From: NORP240 sp965222175
GTDB lineage: Bacteria > Pseudomonadota > Gammaproteobacteria > Pseudomonadales > Pseudohongiellaceae
Reading direction: 5' to 3'
DNA: 64,000 bases
Assembly: GCA_965222175.1 (NCBI GenBank)
Contig: OZ244938.1
Span: 3,410,001 to 3,474,000, forward strand
The notes beneath the pieces are model-generated. The model had not been told where the DNA came from, did not search any database, and worked only from the letters and a program-made list of their open reading frames with translations. Position 1 is the first letter of the stretch; each line of letters opens with the position of its first letter. The translations under genes were made by a program, and so were the position numbers. Shown in pieces: positions 1-8,904 of the stretch.

Positions 1-2
1 TG

Positions 3-929
3 GAGCAGGGCATCGAATACCGCGGGTCAGGACAGGTGAAGGGTCACCTGGGCTGGAGCGAGGATAAAAAGTCTTTCCGCATGGGAGAAAACGGTGATTA
101 CCTGAACGTGGTGACCTCCGTTGGTCAAACCTGGGACGGTTCCTCAAGCACGCTGCTGACGGTACTGAAGGAATCGGACTCGGGAAACCGACTGGAAATC
201 GTTGACTCGGTGGAGGGTATCGGCAAGCCCGGTGAACAGCTCTACGCAGCACGTTTTCTGGGAGATCGCGCTTACCTGGTCACCTTTCTGCTTACCGACC
301 CGCTCTACGTTATTGATTTGTCCGATCAGGAAAATCCGCGGATTGCAGGCGAGCTGGAAATCGACGGCTACTCGGATTACCTGCATCCGGTCAGCGATTC
401 TTTGCTGCTGGGCATAGGCAAGGATGCCGTCGCTGACGAGACTTCCCCGGACTTCAATGGGACACGTGGCGCCTGGTATCAGGGTGTCAAGCTTTCCCTG
501 TTCGACGTGGCAGATCCAGCCGCACCGACGGAACTGGATTCCCTTGTTCTCGGCGAACGCGGCACTCAATCGGAAGTGCTGTACGACCACCATGCACTGG
601 CGTTTCTGCCAGCTACGGAGTCCGCCGCGGCACGCATTGCCATCCCGGTGGATCTGCACGATACGGTACCGCCCCATGAATGGTTTGATCCGGAGAGCCC
701 ATCGGCATTCTACGACTACACCCACACGGCTCTGTACAGTTTCGAAATAACTGATCAGCGGATCGACCTGGCCGGGCTGATCTATGGTGCCCGTGCTGCA
801 GGCGGATCATCGATCCTGCCAGTGGGATTTTTCAATTATTTCGGTGATCGTGCCCTGCTGGTGAACGACGCCGTCTTCTACATTCATGGGGGAGAAGTGC
901 TGTCGTCACGATGGGGCGAATCACCCTGA
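3..929 (+). CDS. Beta-propeller domain protein, 3' part (partial)
   Basis: This is the C-terminal 308 residues of a larger protein. The frame is open to the left edge of the window, so the true start lies outside it, and a GTG at 36 is only an internal codon. The motifs DPLYVIDLSD, SDYLHP and LLLGIGKDA, followed by GVKLSLFDV, match the secreted beta-propeller family Beta_propel (PF09826). Such proteins are usually exported and of unknown function. The gene ends 71 bases before the next start, on the same strand, so the two may be co-transcribed. Family assignment is by motif recognition; no enzymatic role can be claimed. Confidence 0.8.
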   Translation, partial: EQGIEYRGSGQVKGHLGWSEDKKSFRMGENGDYLNVVTSVGQTWDGSSSTLLTVLKESDSGNRLEIVDSVEGIGKPGEQLYAARFLGDRAYLVTFLLTDPLYVIDLSDQENPRIAGELEIDGYSDYLHPVSDSLLLGIGKDAVADETSPDFNGTRGAWYQGVKLSLFDVADPAAPTELDSLVLGERGTQSEVLYDHHALAFLPATESAAARIAIPVDLHDTVPPHEWFDPESPSAFYDYTHTALYSFEITDQRIDLAGLIYGARAAGGSSILPVGFFNYFGDRALLVNDAVFYIHGGEVLSSRWGESP

Positions 930-1000
930 CGGGCGTGGCACTTTATATTGCGCAAAACTGCCCGTTTTCCACTTCCCAGGAAACTTACCGGAAAAGGACC

Positions 1001-2419
1001 ATGATGCAACGTTTTCTGGCTAGCGCATTGGCAATCCTGGTGGCAGCTTCAAGCTGTGCACAACGTTCCAGCAACAATCCCTACGAACAGGCCATTGCCA
1101 ACGGTCAGGATGAGATCGTGGTCAACTACATCGAATTCGCCACGATACCGGATGAAAACTCCCGGCCGCCGCGCCTGATGCACATGCTTGCGGAACCCGG
1201 GGGCGACCGGTTTTTTGTCAGCTCCATGCGCGGCCGGCTTTATGTTGTCAGCAGCGATGGCAGCACGGTCGACACCTACCTGGACATCAACGACAGCCGC
1301 TGGCAGACACGGGTGCAATCCGCTGGTAACGAAAGGGGACTGCAGAGCTTTGCGTTTCACCCACAGTTCAATCAGCGTGGCACTCCCGGCTACGGCAGGT
1401 TCTACACGTTCCTGGACACCGCCGAGTCCACGCCGGATGCAGATTTCATGTCCGGTGGCAGCCGACGCAGTCATGATACCGTGCTACTGGAATGGACCGC
1501 TGACGACCCCTCCGCGCCGGTCTACACTGGCACCGCACCACGGGAGTTGTTCAGAGCGGCTCAACCCTATTCCAACCACAATGGCGGCCAGATTGCCTTC
1601 AATCCCGGCGCCAGCCCGGGGGAAGAGGATTTCGGACTGCTGTACATCGGGCTGGCGGACGGTGGTTCCGGTGGTGATCCTCTTGGCACCGGTCAGGACC
1701 TGGGCAATGCCTTTGGCAAAATTCTGCGTATCGATCCTCTGGGCAGTAACAGTGCAAACGGCCATTATGGAATACCCGGCACCAATCCGTTCGTCGGCGG
1801 TGAATCGGGCAGCCTGGGTGAAATCTATGCCTACGGCGTACGCAACCCCCAGCGATTCAACTGGGATCCGGATACCGGACAACTCCTGGTGGCAGATATC
1901 GGTCAGAACCGGGTGGAGGAAATCAGCCCGGTGGCCGCCGGTGCAAATCTGGGCTGGGCGTTGTGGGAAGGCAGCTTCCGCCACGCAAACCGCCGCATCG
2001 ACCTGAACAATCCCAGGGGAGCAGCGGGCATGACCTGGCCGATAGCGGAATACGACCACGATGATCCATTGTTTCGCCAGCGCCAGGTGGCAGTGACCGG
2101 GGTTGCGGTATTCAGGGACAGCAATATTCCCCAGTTGAGGAACAAGATCGTGTTCGGTGATAACCCCAATGGTGAGCTGTTCTACGTGGACGCCGACACC
2201 CCCGCCAACGGTGGACAACAGCAGATCGGACGCATCCTGCTGAACGACGGGGATACGGACAGGCCACCCTGGCAGCTGATTCAGCAGGCTAGCCGGGAAC
2301 AGGGTCGTGGCGTCAGCAATGACGCGGACCTGCGGTTTGGCCACGGGAATGACGACCAGCTGTTCCTTTTGAACAAGCGGGACGGCATAATCCGGTTGCT
2401 GGTCCCGGACAGGATCTGA
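1001..2419 (+). CDS. PQQ-dependent sugar dehydrogenase (GSDH family), exported
   Basis: This 472-residue protein belongs to the soluble glucose/sorbosone dehydrogenase family, six-bladed propellers that oxidise aldose sugars with PQQ. Visible motifs are NHNGG (His193, in the position of the catalytic base), LYIGLADGGSGGDP, a GKILRIDP strand and YGVRNPQRFNWDP, followed by DIGQNRVEEI. The N-terminus is a hydrophobic signal ending near Cys19 (AASSC), which could be a weak lipobox or a simple signal peptide. The start at 1001 is preferred because AAAAGGA precedes it; the open frame upstream overlaps the previous gene. Substrate is unknown. It probably acts in the periplasm. Confidence 0.85.
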   Translation: MMQRFLASALAILVAASSCAQRSSNNPYEQAIANGQDEIVVNYIEFATIPDENSRPPRLMHMLAEPGGDRFFVSSMRGRLYVVSSDGSTVDTYLDINDSRWQTRVQSAGNERGLQSFAFHPQFNQRGTPGYGRFYTFLDTAESTPDADFMSGGSRRSHDTVLLEWTADDPSAPVYTGTAPRELFRAAQPYSNHNGGQIAFNPGASPGEEDFGLLYIGLADGGSGGDPLGTGQDLGNAFGKILRIDPLGSNSANGHYGIPGTNPFVGGESGSLGEIYAYGVRNPQRFNWDPDTGQLLVADIGQNRVEEISPVAAGANLGWALWEGSFRHANRRIDLNNPRGAAGMTWPIAEYDHDDPLFRQRQVAVTGVAVFRDSNIPQLRNKIVFGDNPNGELFYVDADTPANGGQQQIGRILLNDGDTDRPPWQLIQQASREQGRGVSNDADLRFGHGNDDQLFLLNKRDGIIRLLVPDRI

Positions 2420-2535
2420 TTTCCTGCTCGCCGGCCACGGACTGAATTAGCGGGCCGATTTAAGGACCCTCACTTGACTACCAGGCCTTACCGTTTGTTC
2501 TTTTATCCTGGTGGCAGACAGCAACCGGAACAGCG

Positions 2536-3885
2536 ATGACTACCAGAATTCTGTCAGTGGAGGACGCTGCTGCCCTGATCAAGAGTGGTCAAACACTGAT
2601 CGTTGGCGGGTTTGGCGTGACCGGTTACCCGACTCGGGTGTTGACGGCCCTCGCCAGTACCGATGTCGAAAACCTTGTCTACATCAGCAACAACGTCGGT
2701 GAGCCGGGTATCGGCGGTGGTCTGTTGCTGCGCAAGGGTAAGATCAGTAAGGCGATCGGCTCTTTCTTTACCAGCAACCAGGAAGCCGTGGAAGCTCATC
2801 TGGCCGGCACGCTGGAAGTCGAACTGATTCCCCAGGGCGACCTGGCGGAAGCCCTGAGAGCCGGAGGTGCCGGTATCGGTGGTTACTACACGCCGACCGG
2901 CGCTGGTACTGAACTCGCCCGTGATAGAGAGACCCGTATCATCGATGGCAAACCCATGGTTCTGGTCAAACCGCTGCGGGGTGATGTTTCCCTTATTCGT
3001 GCGTGGAAGGCGGATCGAGCCGGCAACCTGCAGTACCGCATGACCGAAAACAATTTCAACCAGGCTGCGGCCACGGCTGCCGATCTTGTCATTGCCGAGG
3101 TGGAACAGATCGTTGAGGTGGGAGACCTGGACCCTGATTTCGTCCACACGCCAGGATGCCTGGTAGACGTTCTGGTGGAATCGAAACTCGACATTTCCAT
3201 GCTGGGTACGTCAGCGGACGTGGCAGGCAGCAGGAAGAAAGTGGATGCGGATCGCCTGATCATGGCCCGGGCAGCACTGGATGAACTGAATCCCGGTGAG
3301 ACTGTCAACCTGGGCGTCGGCATCCCCACCCTGGTGGCGGATCTGATCACACCGGAACATGGACTCGTCCTTCATTCTGAAAACGGCATGCTGGGGGTCG
3401 GTCCGGAGCCCGAAAGCGGTGGTGCCATGGACTATCCGATAAACGCCAGCAAGGTGCCGGTCACCGCCATGCCGGGAGCCAGCTATTTTGACAGTGCCAC
3501 GTCCTTCGCGTTGATCCGCGGTGGTCACATCGACACGGCGATTATCGGTGGACTGCAGGTGGATGAACAGGCCAACCTGGCCAACTGGGCCATCCCCGGT
3601 AAACCTCTGCTGGGTGTGGGCGGCGCCATGGACCTGGCACTGGGCGCCAGACGGCTGATCATCACCATGACCCATAATGACAGGGAAGGCAGGCCCAAGC
3701 TGGTGAAACGCTGCTCCCTGCCCCTCACTGCCGCCGGGGTGGTGGACCTGCTGATTACCGAACTGGCCGTATTTGAATTCGTCGATGGCCGCCTGACGCT
3801 GCGCCGCCTCCTGGGCGACCACACTCTGGAAGAGGTAGTCGCCCGTACCGAGGCCGACTTTGTTGTCGGTCTCAGGAACGCTTAG
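2536..3885 (+). CDS. 3-oxoacid CoA-transferase, fused alpha and beta subunits
   Basis: This 449-residue protein joins the two halves of the SCOT-type (family I) CoA-transferase that are usually separate A and B subunits in bacteria. The alpha half (about residues 1-225) has the glycine-rich GGFGVTG segment. The beta half (about 235-449) carries the SENG motif with the predicted catalytic Glu282, followed by GMLGVGP. It would move CoA between succinyl-CoA and a 3-oxoacid in ketone-body or 3-oxoadipate breakdown; the precise acid cannot be told. It stands alone, with no thiolase or dehydrogenase beside it, and converges on the next gene. Bacterial fusions of this type are known but less common than split subunits. 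Confidence 0.9.
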   Translation: MTTRILSVEDAAALIKSGQTLIVGGFGVTGYPTRVLTALASTDVENLVYISNNVGEPGIGGGLLLRKGKISKAIGSFFTSNQEAVEAHLAGTLEVELIPQGDLAEALRAGGAGIGGYYTPTGAGTELARDRETRIIDGKPMVLVKPLRGDVSLIRAWKADRAGNLQYRMTENNFNQAAATAADLVIAEVEQIVEVGDLDPDFVHTPGCLVDVLVESKLDISMLGTSADVAGSRKKVDADRLIMARAALDELNPGETVNLGVGIPTLVADLITPEHGLVLHSENGMLGVGPEPESGGAMDYPINASKVPVTAMPGASYFDSATSFALIRGGHIDTAIIGGLQVDEQANLANWAIPGKPLLGVGGAMDLALGARRLIITMTHNDREGRPKLVKRCSLPLTAAGVVDLLITELAVFEFVDGRLTLRRLLGDHTLEEVVARTEADFVVGLRNA

Positions 3886-3918
3886 CGGCGCACAGCAGGC
3901 AGCGGCTTTTCAGCCCAT

Positions 3919-5226
3919 TCAGTTAACCTTGACCAGCCCGATCTGGTTGGAACTGCTCTGGTGGATCAATAGATTGCCCTCTTCTGTTACCCAGACATTG
4001 CGTACTATGCCCACGCCTGAAGGTATGGCCCAGCTCTGAAATGTTTCGGTTCGCGGGTTGAAACGTACCAGCGCATCGGGCCGCATGCCGGATTCGTTGT
4101 ACCAGACTACATCATCAATCACGGCGATGGCGTAGGGATGGGAGTCAGGACCGCTGGGGGAATCCCACTGCCTGATCTCGCCGGTCTGCGGATTCAGCCT
4201 GCCGATCTTGCCCATGGTGGAATTGACAAACCAGACCCTACCCTGGCTGTCCAGGGACAGGCGCCGAATCCGACTTTGCGGATCCGGTACTTCGTAATAG
4301 CGAACCTCCATGGAATCCGGGTCCATGGCGCCCAGCTTGTTGGTACCGTTGAAAGCCACCCAGACGGTGCCATCGGCAGCCACCTGGATGCCGTAAGGTC
4401 GGGGCTCGGTATTGATTTCAACCAGTTCGCCGGTGACGGGATTCAACCGGCCCAGCATGCCTGCACGCTGGGCGGTGAAATACAGGTTGCCATTGGGGTG
4501 GAAAGTCGCCGAATGCGGATCTGCGGCCTCGGTTTTGTACTCGGTAATGAGCCCGGTTGACGGGTCCAGCTTACCCACGGTGGCATTGCTGTTACCGGTA
4601 TACCAGATGTTGCCTTCGGCGTCCGGCACGATGGTGTGCGGCCTGGCTGTCGGTGGCAGCCGGTACTCATCCATGACCCCGGTGTCCGGGTCAAGCCGTC
4701 CCGCCAGGCTGGCCCACATTCCGGTCCACCAGATTGACCCGTCCGGTGCTTCCGCCGGGTCCCGTGAGCGCTGCCCCAGGGTTGGTACAGTCCACTCGAT
4801 AATTTCGATGTCGACATCACCTGCCACCAGCCTGGGTCGTCGTGAGATGTCCTCGGGAAAATGTTCAGCCAGGTAGGTTGCGATGGTATCCGCCTGGGCG
4901 TCCGGCAATTCGATCATGGTTGAAAAAACACGGCGCCACTCAGTCGCAGAACTGTAGCCCGCGGCACGGGTTATTGTTGCCGTGGAATGGCAGGTACTGC
5001 ATAGATTCTGTACCAGCAGCTTACCCGGCCCTTCCGGCAGGTCCGGCGGCGTAAATCGCTGGGCGAGCCCTGCCTGGGCACAGGCAAGTCCGCCGGCAAG
5101 GCAGACGAGCTTCAGCAGAAATCGCCGCGCGGCGGCTGAAGTCAATTTCGACGCATACTTCGCCAGGGAAAGGTGCCGTCGCAGCGGCAGGGACAAAGAC
5201 GGTGGCACGGACAATGGGAGTCGCAT
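3919..5226 (-). CDS. Virginiamycin B lyase-like beta-propeller with N-terminal cytochrome c segment
   Basis: This 435-residue exported protein combines a short cytochrome-c-like segment with one CSTCH haem site (residues 76-80) and a seven-bladed Vgb/streptogramin-lyase-like propeller (about residues 130-435). The propeller shows repeated units such as GKLDPSTG, GRLNPVTG and GRLNPQTGEI. A hydrophobic signal (residues 36-55, ending AGLAQ) follows an unusually long basic leader. The ATG at 5226 is chosen over one at 5262, which has no ribosome site. Proteins of this build usually sit in the periplasm and are of unknown function; antibiotic lyase activity should not be assumed. It converges with the CoA-transferase gene. 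Confidence 0.75.
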   Translation of the reverse strand: MRLPLSVPPSLSLPLRRHLSLAKYASKLTSAAARRFLLKLVCLAGGLACAQAGLAQRFTPPDLPEGPGKLLVQNLCSTCHSTATITRAAGYSSATEWRRVFSTMIELPDAQADTIATYLAEHFPEDISRRPRLVAGDVDIEIIEWTVPTLGQRSRDPAEAPDGSIWWTGMWASLAGRLDPDTGVMDEYRLPPTARPHTIVPDAEGNIWYTGNSNATVGKLDPSTGLITEYKTEAADPHSATFHPNGNLYFTAQRAGMLGRLNPVTGELVEINTEPRPYGIQVAADGTVWVAFNGTNKLGAMDPDSMEVRYYEVPDPQSRIRRLSLDSQGRVWFVNSTMGKIGRLNPQTGEIRQWDSPSGPDSHPYAIAVIDDVVWYNESGMRPDALVRFNPRTETFQSWAIPSGVGIVRNVWVTEEGNLLIHQSSSNQIGLVKVN

Positions 5227-5607
5227 GATTGCAGGCCTCTGAGCAGGATTGGTGTGGAGCATCGACTATAAACCCGCGCCAGGAAAGCGTCCATGGCACG
5301 CCGATAAGCTGCACGATAACACCGACGATCAGCGCCGCCTGCCGGTTCAGCAACAAGCGCTTCCCCGGTGAACGCGGAATCCTGATTCTGTGCACCCCTA
5401 GGCCCGGAGAGTAATCTGGCCAATTTCACCAGTATGTGGCGAAAAAATCCGGCCCACGACACGACTCACCGCCATTTTCGCTACCTATCAACAACTTACA
5501 GACTGGCACTGAAGTTGCAGCATTGTCTGGAACAGGGGCGTGGACCAGGCACGCCCTGGTACCAAGCACGTTACAAGTGCACCACTGGACAGGAGATCAG
5601 GCTCACC
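5227..5607. other. Intergenic gap between divergent genes
   Basis: This stretch of about 380 bases separates the lyase-like gene (left, minus strand) from the small membrane protein (right, plus strand), so promoters for both should lie here. Open frames within it have no ribosome site or recognisable product. No promoter, operator or RNA was recognised with confidence. Confidence 0.4.
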
Positions 5608-6000
5608 ATGACCGATTCAAGACACGCTTCCGACCAGGATACTCATCTGTACACAGGGCCTGTAGCCAGGATACTGGGATTGGTACTGGTAATTTTTTTA
5701 CTGTGCCTGGGATTGATCGGCCTGGTATTTCCGTTGCTACCAGGTCTGTTGTTTCTGCTGCTTGCCATTTACGTCTTATCCCGGGTGTCCCGTCGATTCG
5801 CCTTCCTGGCGCACCGCAATTCCTGGCTGCGCCGCACGTTCAGGCGCCTTGGCCATGTGCGCAGCCTGCCGCCGCTGGATCTCCTGCGACTGGGATTCTG
5901 GGTTACGCTGCGTGGTGCGGTCAACGCCCTCGCCACTGCCGGGGACTGGTTTCGCCGGTCAGCGGGGAAAACCGGGGGCAATCACGGGCAACGTCCATAA
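5608..6000 (+). CDS. Small inner-membrane protein, YbaN/DUF454- or PGPGW-like
   Basis: The product has 130 residues. A long hydrophobic stretch (about residues 18-52) contains GLIGLVFPLLPGLLFLLLA, followed by a basic tail with arginine clusters. The G-x-x-P-x-L-P-x-x-x-x-L-L-L-A pattern resembles small two-helix membrane proteins of the YbaN (DUF454) or PGPGW type; the match is tentative and no function is known. The ATG at 5608 is preferred over the longer open frame from 5434 because AGGAGA lies about 11 bases upstream. It converges with the cupin gene. Confidence 0.55.
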   Translation: MTDSRHASDQDTHLYTGPVARILGLVLVIFLLCLGLIGLVFPLLPGLLFLLLAIYVLSRVSRRFAFLAHRNSWLRRTFRRLGHVRSLPPLDLLRLGFWVTLRGAVNALATAGDWFRRSAGKTGGNHGQRP

Positions 6001-6077
6001 CGCACTGGCAGCAACTTCGGCATGGCAACCCCTTTCGGGGGCATCCCGCGGCCTCAGCCACTGCCAACCCGGGCCTG

Positions 6078-6581
6078 TTACTGAAACTGTACCGGATGGG
6101 TGGTAATTCTCACCCGGGATTCCATGTAGGTGATGGCCTCCCCGTCGATGTGACTGAACCAGTGCGGCGTGCCGGGCTGCAGTACCAGCACATCGCCCGC
6201 CTTCACCTGGCGTGCCAGGCCACCCTGGATACCGTTCCTGGTGCGCACAATATTTGGATTGGTAGATTCCGCCAGCGGCAGAATAAGTGTGCCACCGGTT
6301 ACCAGTGTCCCACTGCCCTCCAGCACGCGGTAAATCTCCATGCTGTAGGGATGCATAACCGCGTAATTTTCCACGGAACTGCTGCGCCGCCTTACCGAGA
6401 TGCCCGGGGCAACGGTGACCGACCAGCCCCCCGCCGAGGCCGAGGCCGAAGCGGCCTCATCCAGGCGGCTGACAATCTCTTCCTCGGTCATGTAGATAGC
6501 CGGTGGCGCGCCGCGGTCCTGCGCCTGCACGGCAGCGGATCCAGCCAGAATAAACAGTATTATGCTAATCGAAGACTTCAT
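6078..6581 (-). CDS. Exported cupin-domain protein
   Basis: This 167-residue protein has a clear signal peptide (residues 1-20, ending AVQA) and one cupin barrel. Both cupin motifs are visible: HPYSMEIYRVLEGSG, then GDVLVLQPGTPHWF with a histidine likely to bind metal. A strong GGGAGG ribosome site precedes the ATG. It probably acts in the periplasm. Single cupins of this size have many roles (isomerase, dioxygenase, sugar or ligand binding), so no substrate can be named. Confidence 0.8.
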   Translation of the reverse strand: MKSSISIILFILAGSAAVQAQDRGAPPAIYMTEEEIVSRLDEAASASASAGGWSVTVAPGISVRRRSSSVENYAVMHPYSMEIYRVLEGSGTLVTGGTLILPLAESTNPNIVRTRNGIQGGLARQVKAGDVLVLQPGTPHWFSHIDGEAITYMESRVRITTHPVQFQ

Positions 6582-6921
6582 TGTTAACCTCCCGGGGTGA
6601 AGGGTTTGTCTTTCTTTTCAGTGCTGATTGCAGAACCTTTTTCAGTAATTTCTATTCTTTATTGCCTGCTCACAGTGACAGTCGCTTTGCGCAGCGCCGG
6701 ACAATGGCCCGAACGTAGCGACCGCGCTTCGGAAAGATAGCACAGAAACGTCAACAGGATTGTGCCATGTGGCAGGCAGTGGCGCGCCATGCAATCAGTT
6801 CGGTGGTTGCAAACCGGACCTCAATCCGCCCATCTGCTGAATTCCGGCAACAGCCCTGCTATGCTGTTACCGATTGGCCAGGAACACTGGCAATCAACGG
6901 AAACAAACAGGACGAAACGGA
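6582..6921. other. Divergent intergenic gap
   Basis: These 340 bases lie between the divergent cupin and DUF2007 genes. A T-rich segment (about 6600-6660) is the most likely promoter area for the cupin gene. No clear -35/-10 pair, repeat or RNA could be defined. Confidence 0.4.
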
Positions 6922-7242
6922 ATGAAAAGAGTCTATACCGCCGACACAAGGGCGCTGGCCTGGCATATAAAGAACGTACTCGAAAGTAACACCGTGGAAG
7001 CGGAAGTGCGCAACGACACGCTGCACTCGGCACAGGGCGGGATACCGGTGAACGAATGCAACCCGGAAGTGTGGGTCGTGCACGACAGTGACGCGGAAAC
7101 CGCCAGGCGACTTATCGAGGAACAGGTGGAGTCTGGCCTGGACGAGGAAAAGCAATGGCAGTGTGAAAACTGCGGTGAAACCAACTTCGACCAGTTTGAT
7201 ATCTGCTGGAACTGTCAGTCAGAATCCAGTCCAGAAAAGTAA
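6922..7242 (+). CDS. DUF2007 domain protein with C-terminal zinc ribbon
   Basis: This is a 106-residue cytoplasmic protein. Residues 1-70 match the DUF2007 'putative signal transducing protein' fold (opening KRVYTADTRALAWHIKNVLE), which resembles PII/ACT-like small domains. The C-terminus carries four cysteines (81, 84, 95, 98) in two CxxC pairs, as in a zinc ribbon. The ATG at 6922 follows CAGGA at a good distance; the frame is open further upstream to 6874 but has no ribosome site there. Its role is unknown. Confidence 0.75.
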   Translation: MKRVYTADTRALAWHIKNVLESNTVEAEVRNDTLHSAQGGIPVNECNPEVWVVHDSDAETARRLIEEQVESGLDEEKQWQCENCGETNFDQFDICWNCQSESSPEK

Positions 7243-7329
7243 CCGGCTGCGACGAGCCGGGTATACTACCGGCGGCAGCCCCGTCCCTGCCCTTCCCATC
7301 CCTGCCCTGACGCGGGAATTCATCGTGAA

Positions 7330-7905
7330 TCAGACTGCTTCGCTTCTTTTCTGCAGGGACTTGGCCTGACGCCTGACGATATGCTGGATCAGCTGTTCCT
7401 TTTCCTTCGCCTCGATTTCGAAGTTGACACAGGTGTACCAGGTCTCGATACCGTTCACTACCCGTTGCTCGGCACGGACCACGGTTCCTTTCACTACCAG
7501 CGCGGAAGTCACCGTGGATTCCAGCAGCAGGAGCAATTCCAGCCGGTCCTGTACTTTCAATTTGACGTCACAGCAGAAGGCAACACCCGAGGCGCTGAGA
7601 TTGACATCCAGGTTCGGAAAAAAATAATCGTACTGCTCCATGATCTCCGTCTGCGAGGGACGACTTCCCACGGTAAGGAGGTTCAGCTTCTGATTCAGCA
7701 GCCCGACCGCCCTGGCCAGGTTAGGGTCCGAGTCCCACAACTGGTTGAGCAACGAGTCGAGTTCGCCATCGATCATGTCCAGCATCTCGCTGTCTTCGAT
7801 GATCGCAGTAGACAGCTTGAGTTCCGGAACCTGTGGCTTCAACACGCGAAAAGACAGGTCCATGTGGTCCGAAATACGAAAATAGCGACGTTTCTCTGCT
7901 GTCAT
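7330..7905 (-). CDS. PilZ domain c-di-GMP-binding protein beside the stator genes
   Basis: This 191-residue protein holds both c-di-GMP contact motifs of PilZ: RxxxR (Arg6 to Arg10, in KRRYFR) and the N-x-S-x-x-G motif at 102-107 (NLSASG). About 90 residues separate the two, more than in a minimal PilZ domain; the insert (about 20-95) looks helical. The ATG at 7905 follows the pomB stop after two bases and has AGGA ten bases upstream, so it is co-translated with pomAB. By position it is a likely motor brake or stator regulator similar in concept to YcgR; that role is inferred. Confidence 0.8.
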   Translation of the reverse strand: MTAEKRRYFRISDHMDLSFRVLKPQVPELKLSTAIIEDSEMLDMIDGELDSLLNQLWDSDPNLARAVGLLNQKLNLLTVGSRPSQTEIMEQYDYFFPNLDVNLSASGVAFCCDVKLKVQDRLELLLLLESTVTSALVVKGTVVRAEQRVVNGIETWYTCVNFEIEAKEKEQLIQHIVRRQAKSLQKRSEAV

Positions 7906-7907
7906 GA

Positions 7908-8894
7908 TCAATCCTGGTTTATGGCCTGCAGCTCTCCACGGTCTATCTGTAGAGTGTCCAGAAGGTCATCGTCAAAACCTTCCAGCTGCCTTAGCTCTTC
8001 TGAAGTTTCTGCATCAAGTCCCTGATGAATGACTATTTCAACGCGCCGGTTTCGTGAACGTCCCTCTTCGGTGTCGTTTGCTTCGTAGGGCTTGGTGTCG
8101 CCGTAGCCGATTACCATCAGCCTTTCATCATTTATTAACTGTTCTTTCAATAATTCGTTGGTTACCGACAGTGCCCGCTGCGCCGACAGATGCCAGTTGG
8201 ACGGAAATTCCTCTGTCGAAATGGGCCTGTCGTCGGTATGCCCTTCTATTGCTATACGGCCATCAACCTGACCGAGGATAGCGCGTAACTGGTCCAGTAC
8301 CGGTACAAAGTCCTGATTCAAAACCGCCGAGCCCGAATCGAATGAGCCACGCTCCCGGATGCGAATGGTGATGGAGCGAAACCCGGACTCAATGTCCAGC
8401 AGATCGTCCTTTATTTCCTGTCCGAATGCCTCTTCCAGTTTGCCAACCTCGCGCTGGGTCTGCTCGGCAAGCGAGTTCAGCTTGTCTACCAGCAGTTCCC
8501 GGGCCGCTTCTTCCTGCTCCTCTTCCTGGCGGGCAGGACTGTCAAGATCCATACCCATGTCGGCCTGACCGGACTGCAGCGACATTTCCTGGTTCTGCAC
8601 GGTCTGTTGCTGTACTACGTTCTCAGTAGTAGGCTGCGGGCGACCTGAACTGAACTCGTCGGCGATAACGGAGGTACCGGCGGGAATGGCCTGGGCCACT
8701 ACTTCACGCTGCACTCCGAAGGCGTTGGCCATGGATCCGGCAACGAGCTTGTATTTCTGCGCATCCATTTCCGAGAAAGACAGGAGCAGCACGAAAAAGC
8801 ACATTAACAGGGCCATCAGGTCCGCAAACGTAGCCATCCAGGGAGGTAATCCCGGTTTTACCTCTTCGTGTTCCTGTTCCTGTTCCAGCTCCAT
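7908..8894 (-). CDS. pomB: Flagellar stator protein PomB (sodium-type MotB)
   Basis: This 328-residue stator subunit anchors the torque-generating unit to peptidoglycan. A single membrane helix follows GLPPWMATFADLMALLMC; Asp25 is the ion-carrying aspartate. The SFSEMDAQKYKLVAGSM segment is very close to Vibrio PomB, which argues for a sodium-driven motor. A charged, probably coiled-coil region (about 125-170) leads to an OmpA-like peptidoglycan domain with GHTDDRP. It lies ten bases after pomA. MotX/MotY-like T-ring partners are not in the window. Confidence 0.92.
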   Translation of the reverse strand: MELEQEQEHEEVKPGLPPWMATFADLMALLMCFFVLLLSFSEMDAQKYKLVAGSMANAFGVQREVVAQAIPAGTSVIADEFSSGRPQPTTENVVQQQTVQNQEMSLQSGQADMGMDLDSPARQEEEQEEAARELLVDKLNSLAEQTQREVGKLEEAFGQEIKDDLLDIESGFRSITIRIRERGSFDSGSAVLNQDFVPVLDQLRAILGQVDGRIAIEGHTDDRPISTEEFPSNWHLSAQRALSVTNELLKEQLINDERLMVIGYGDTKPYEANDTEEGRSRNRRVEIVIHQGLDAETSEELRQLEGFDDDLLDTLQIDRGELQAINQD

Positions 8895-8904
8895 GTCTTA
8901 ATTC

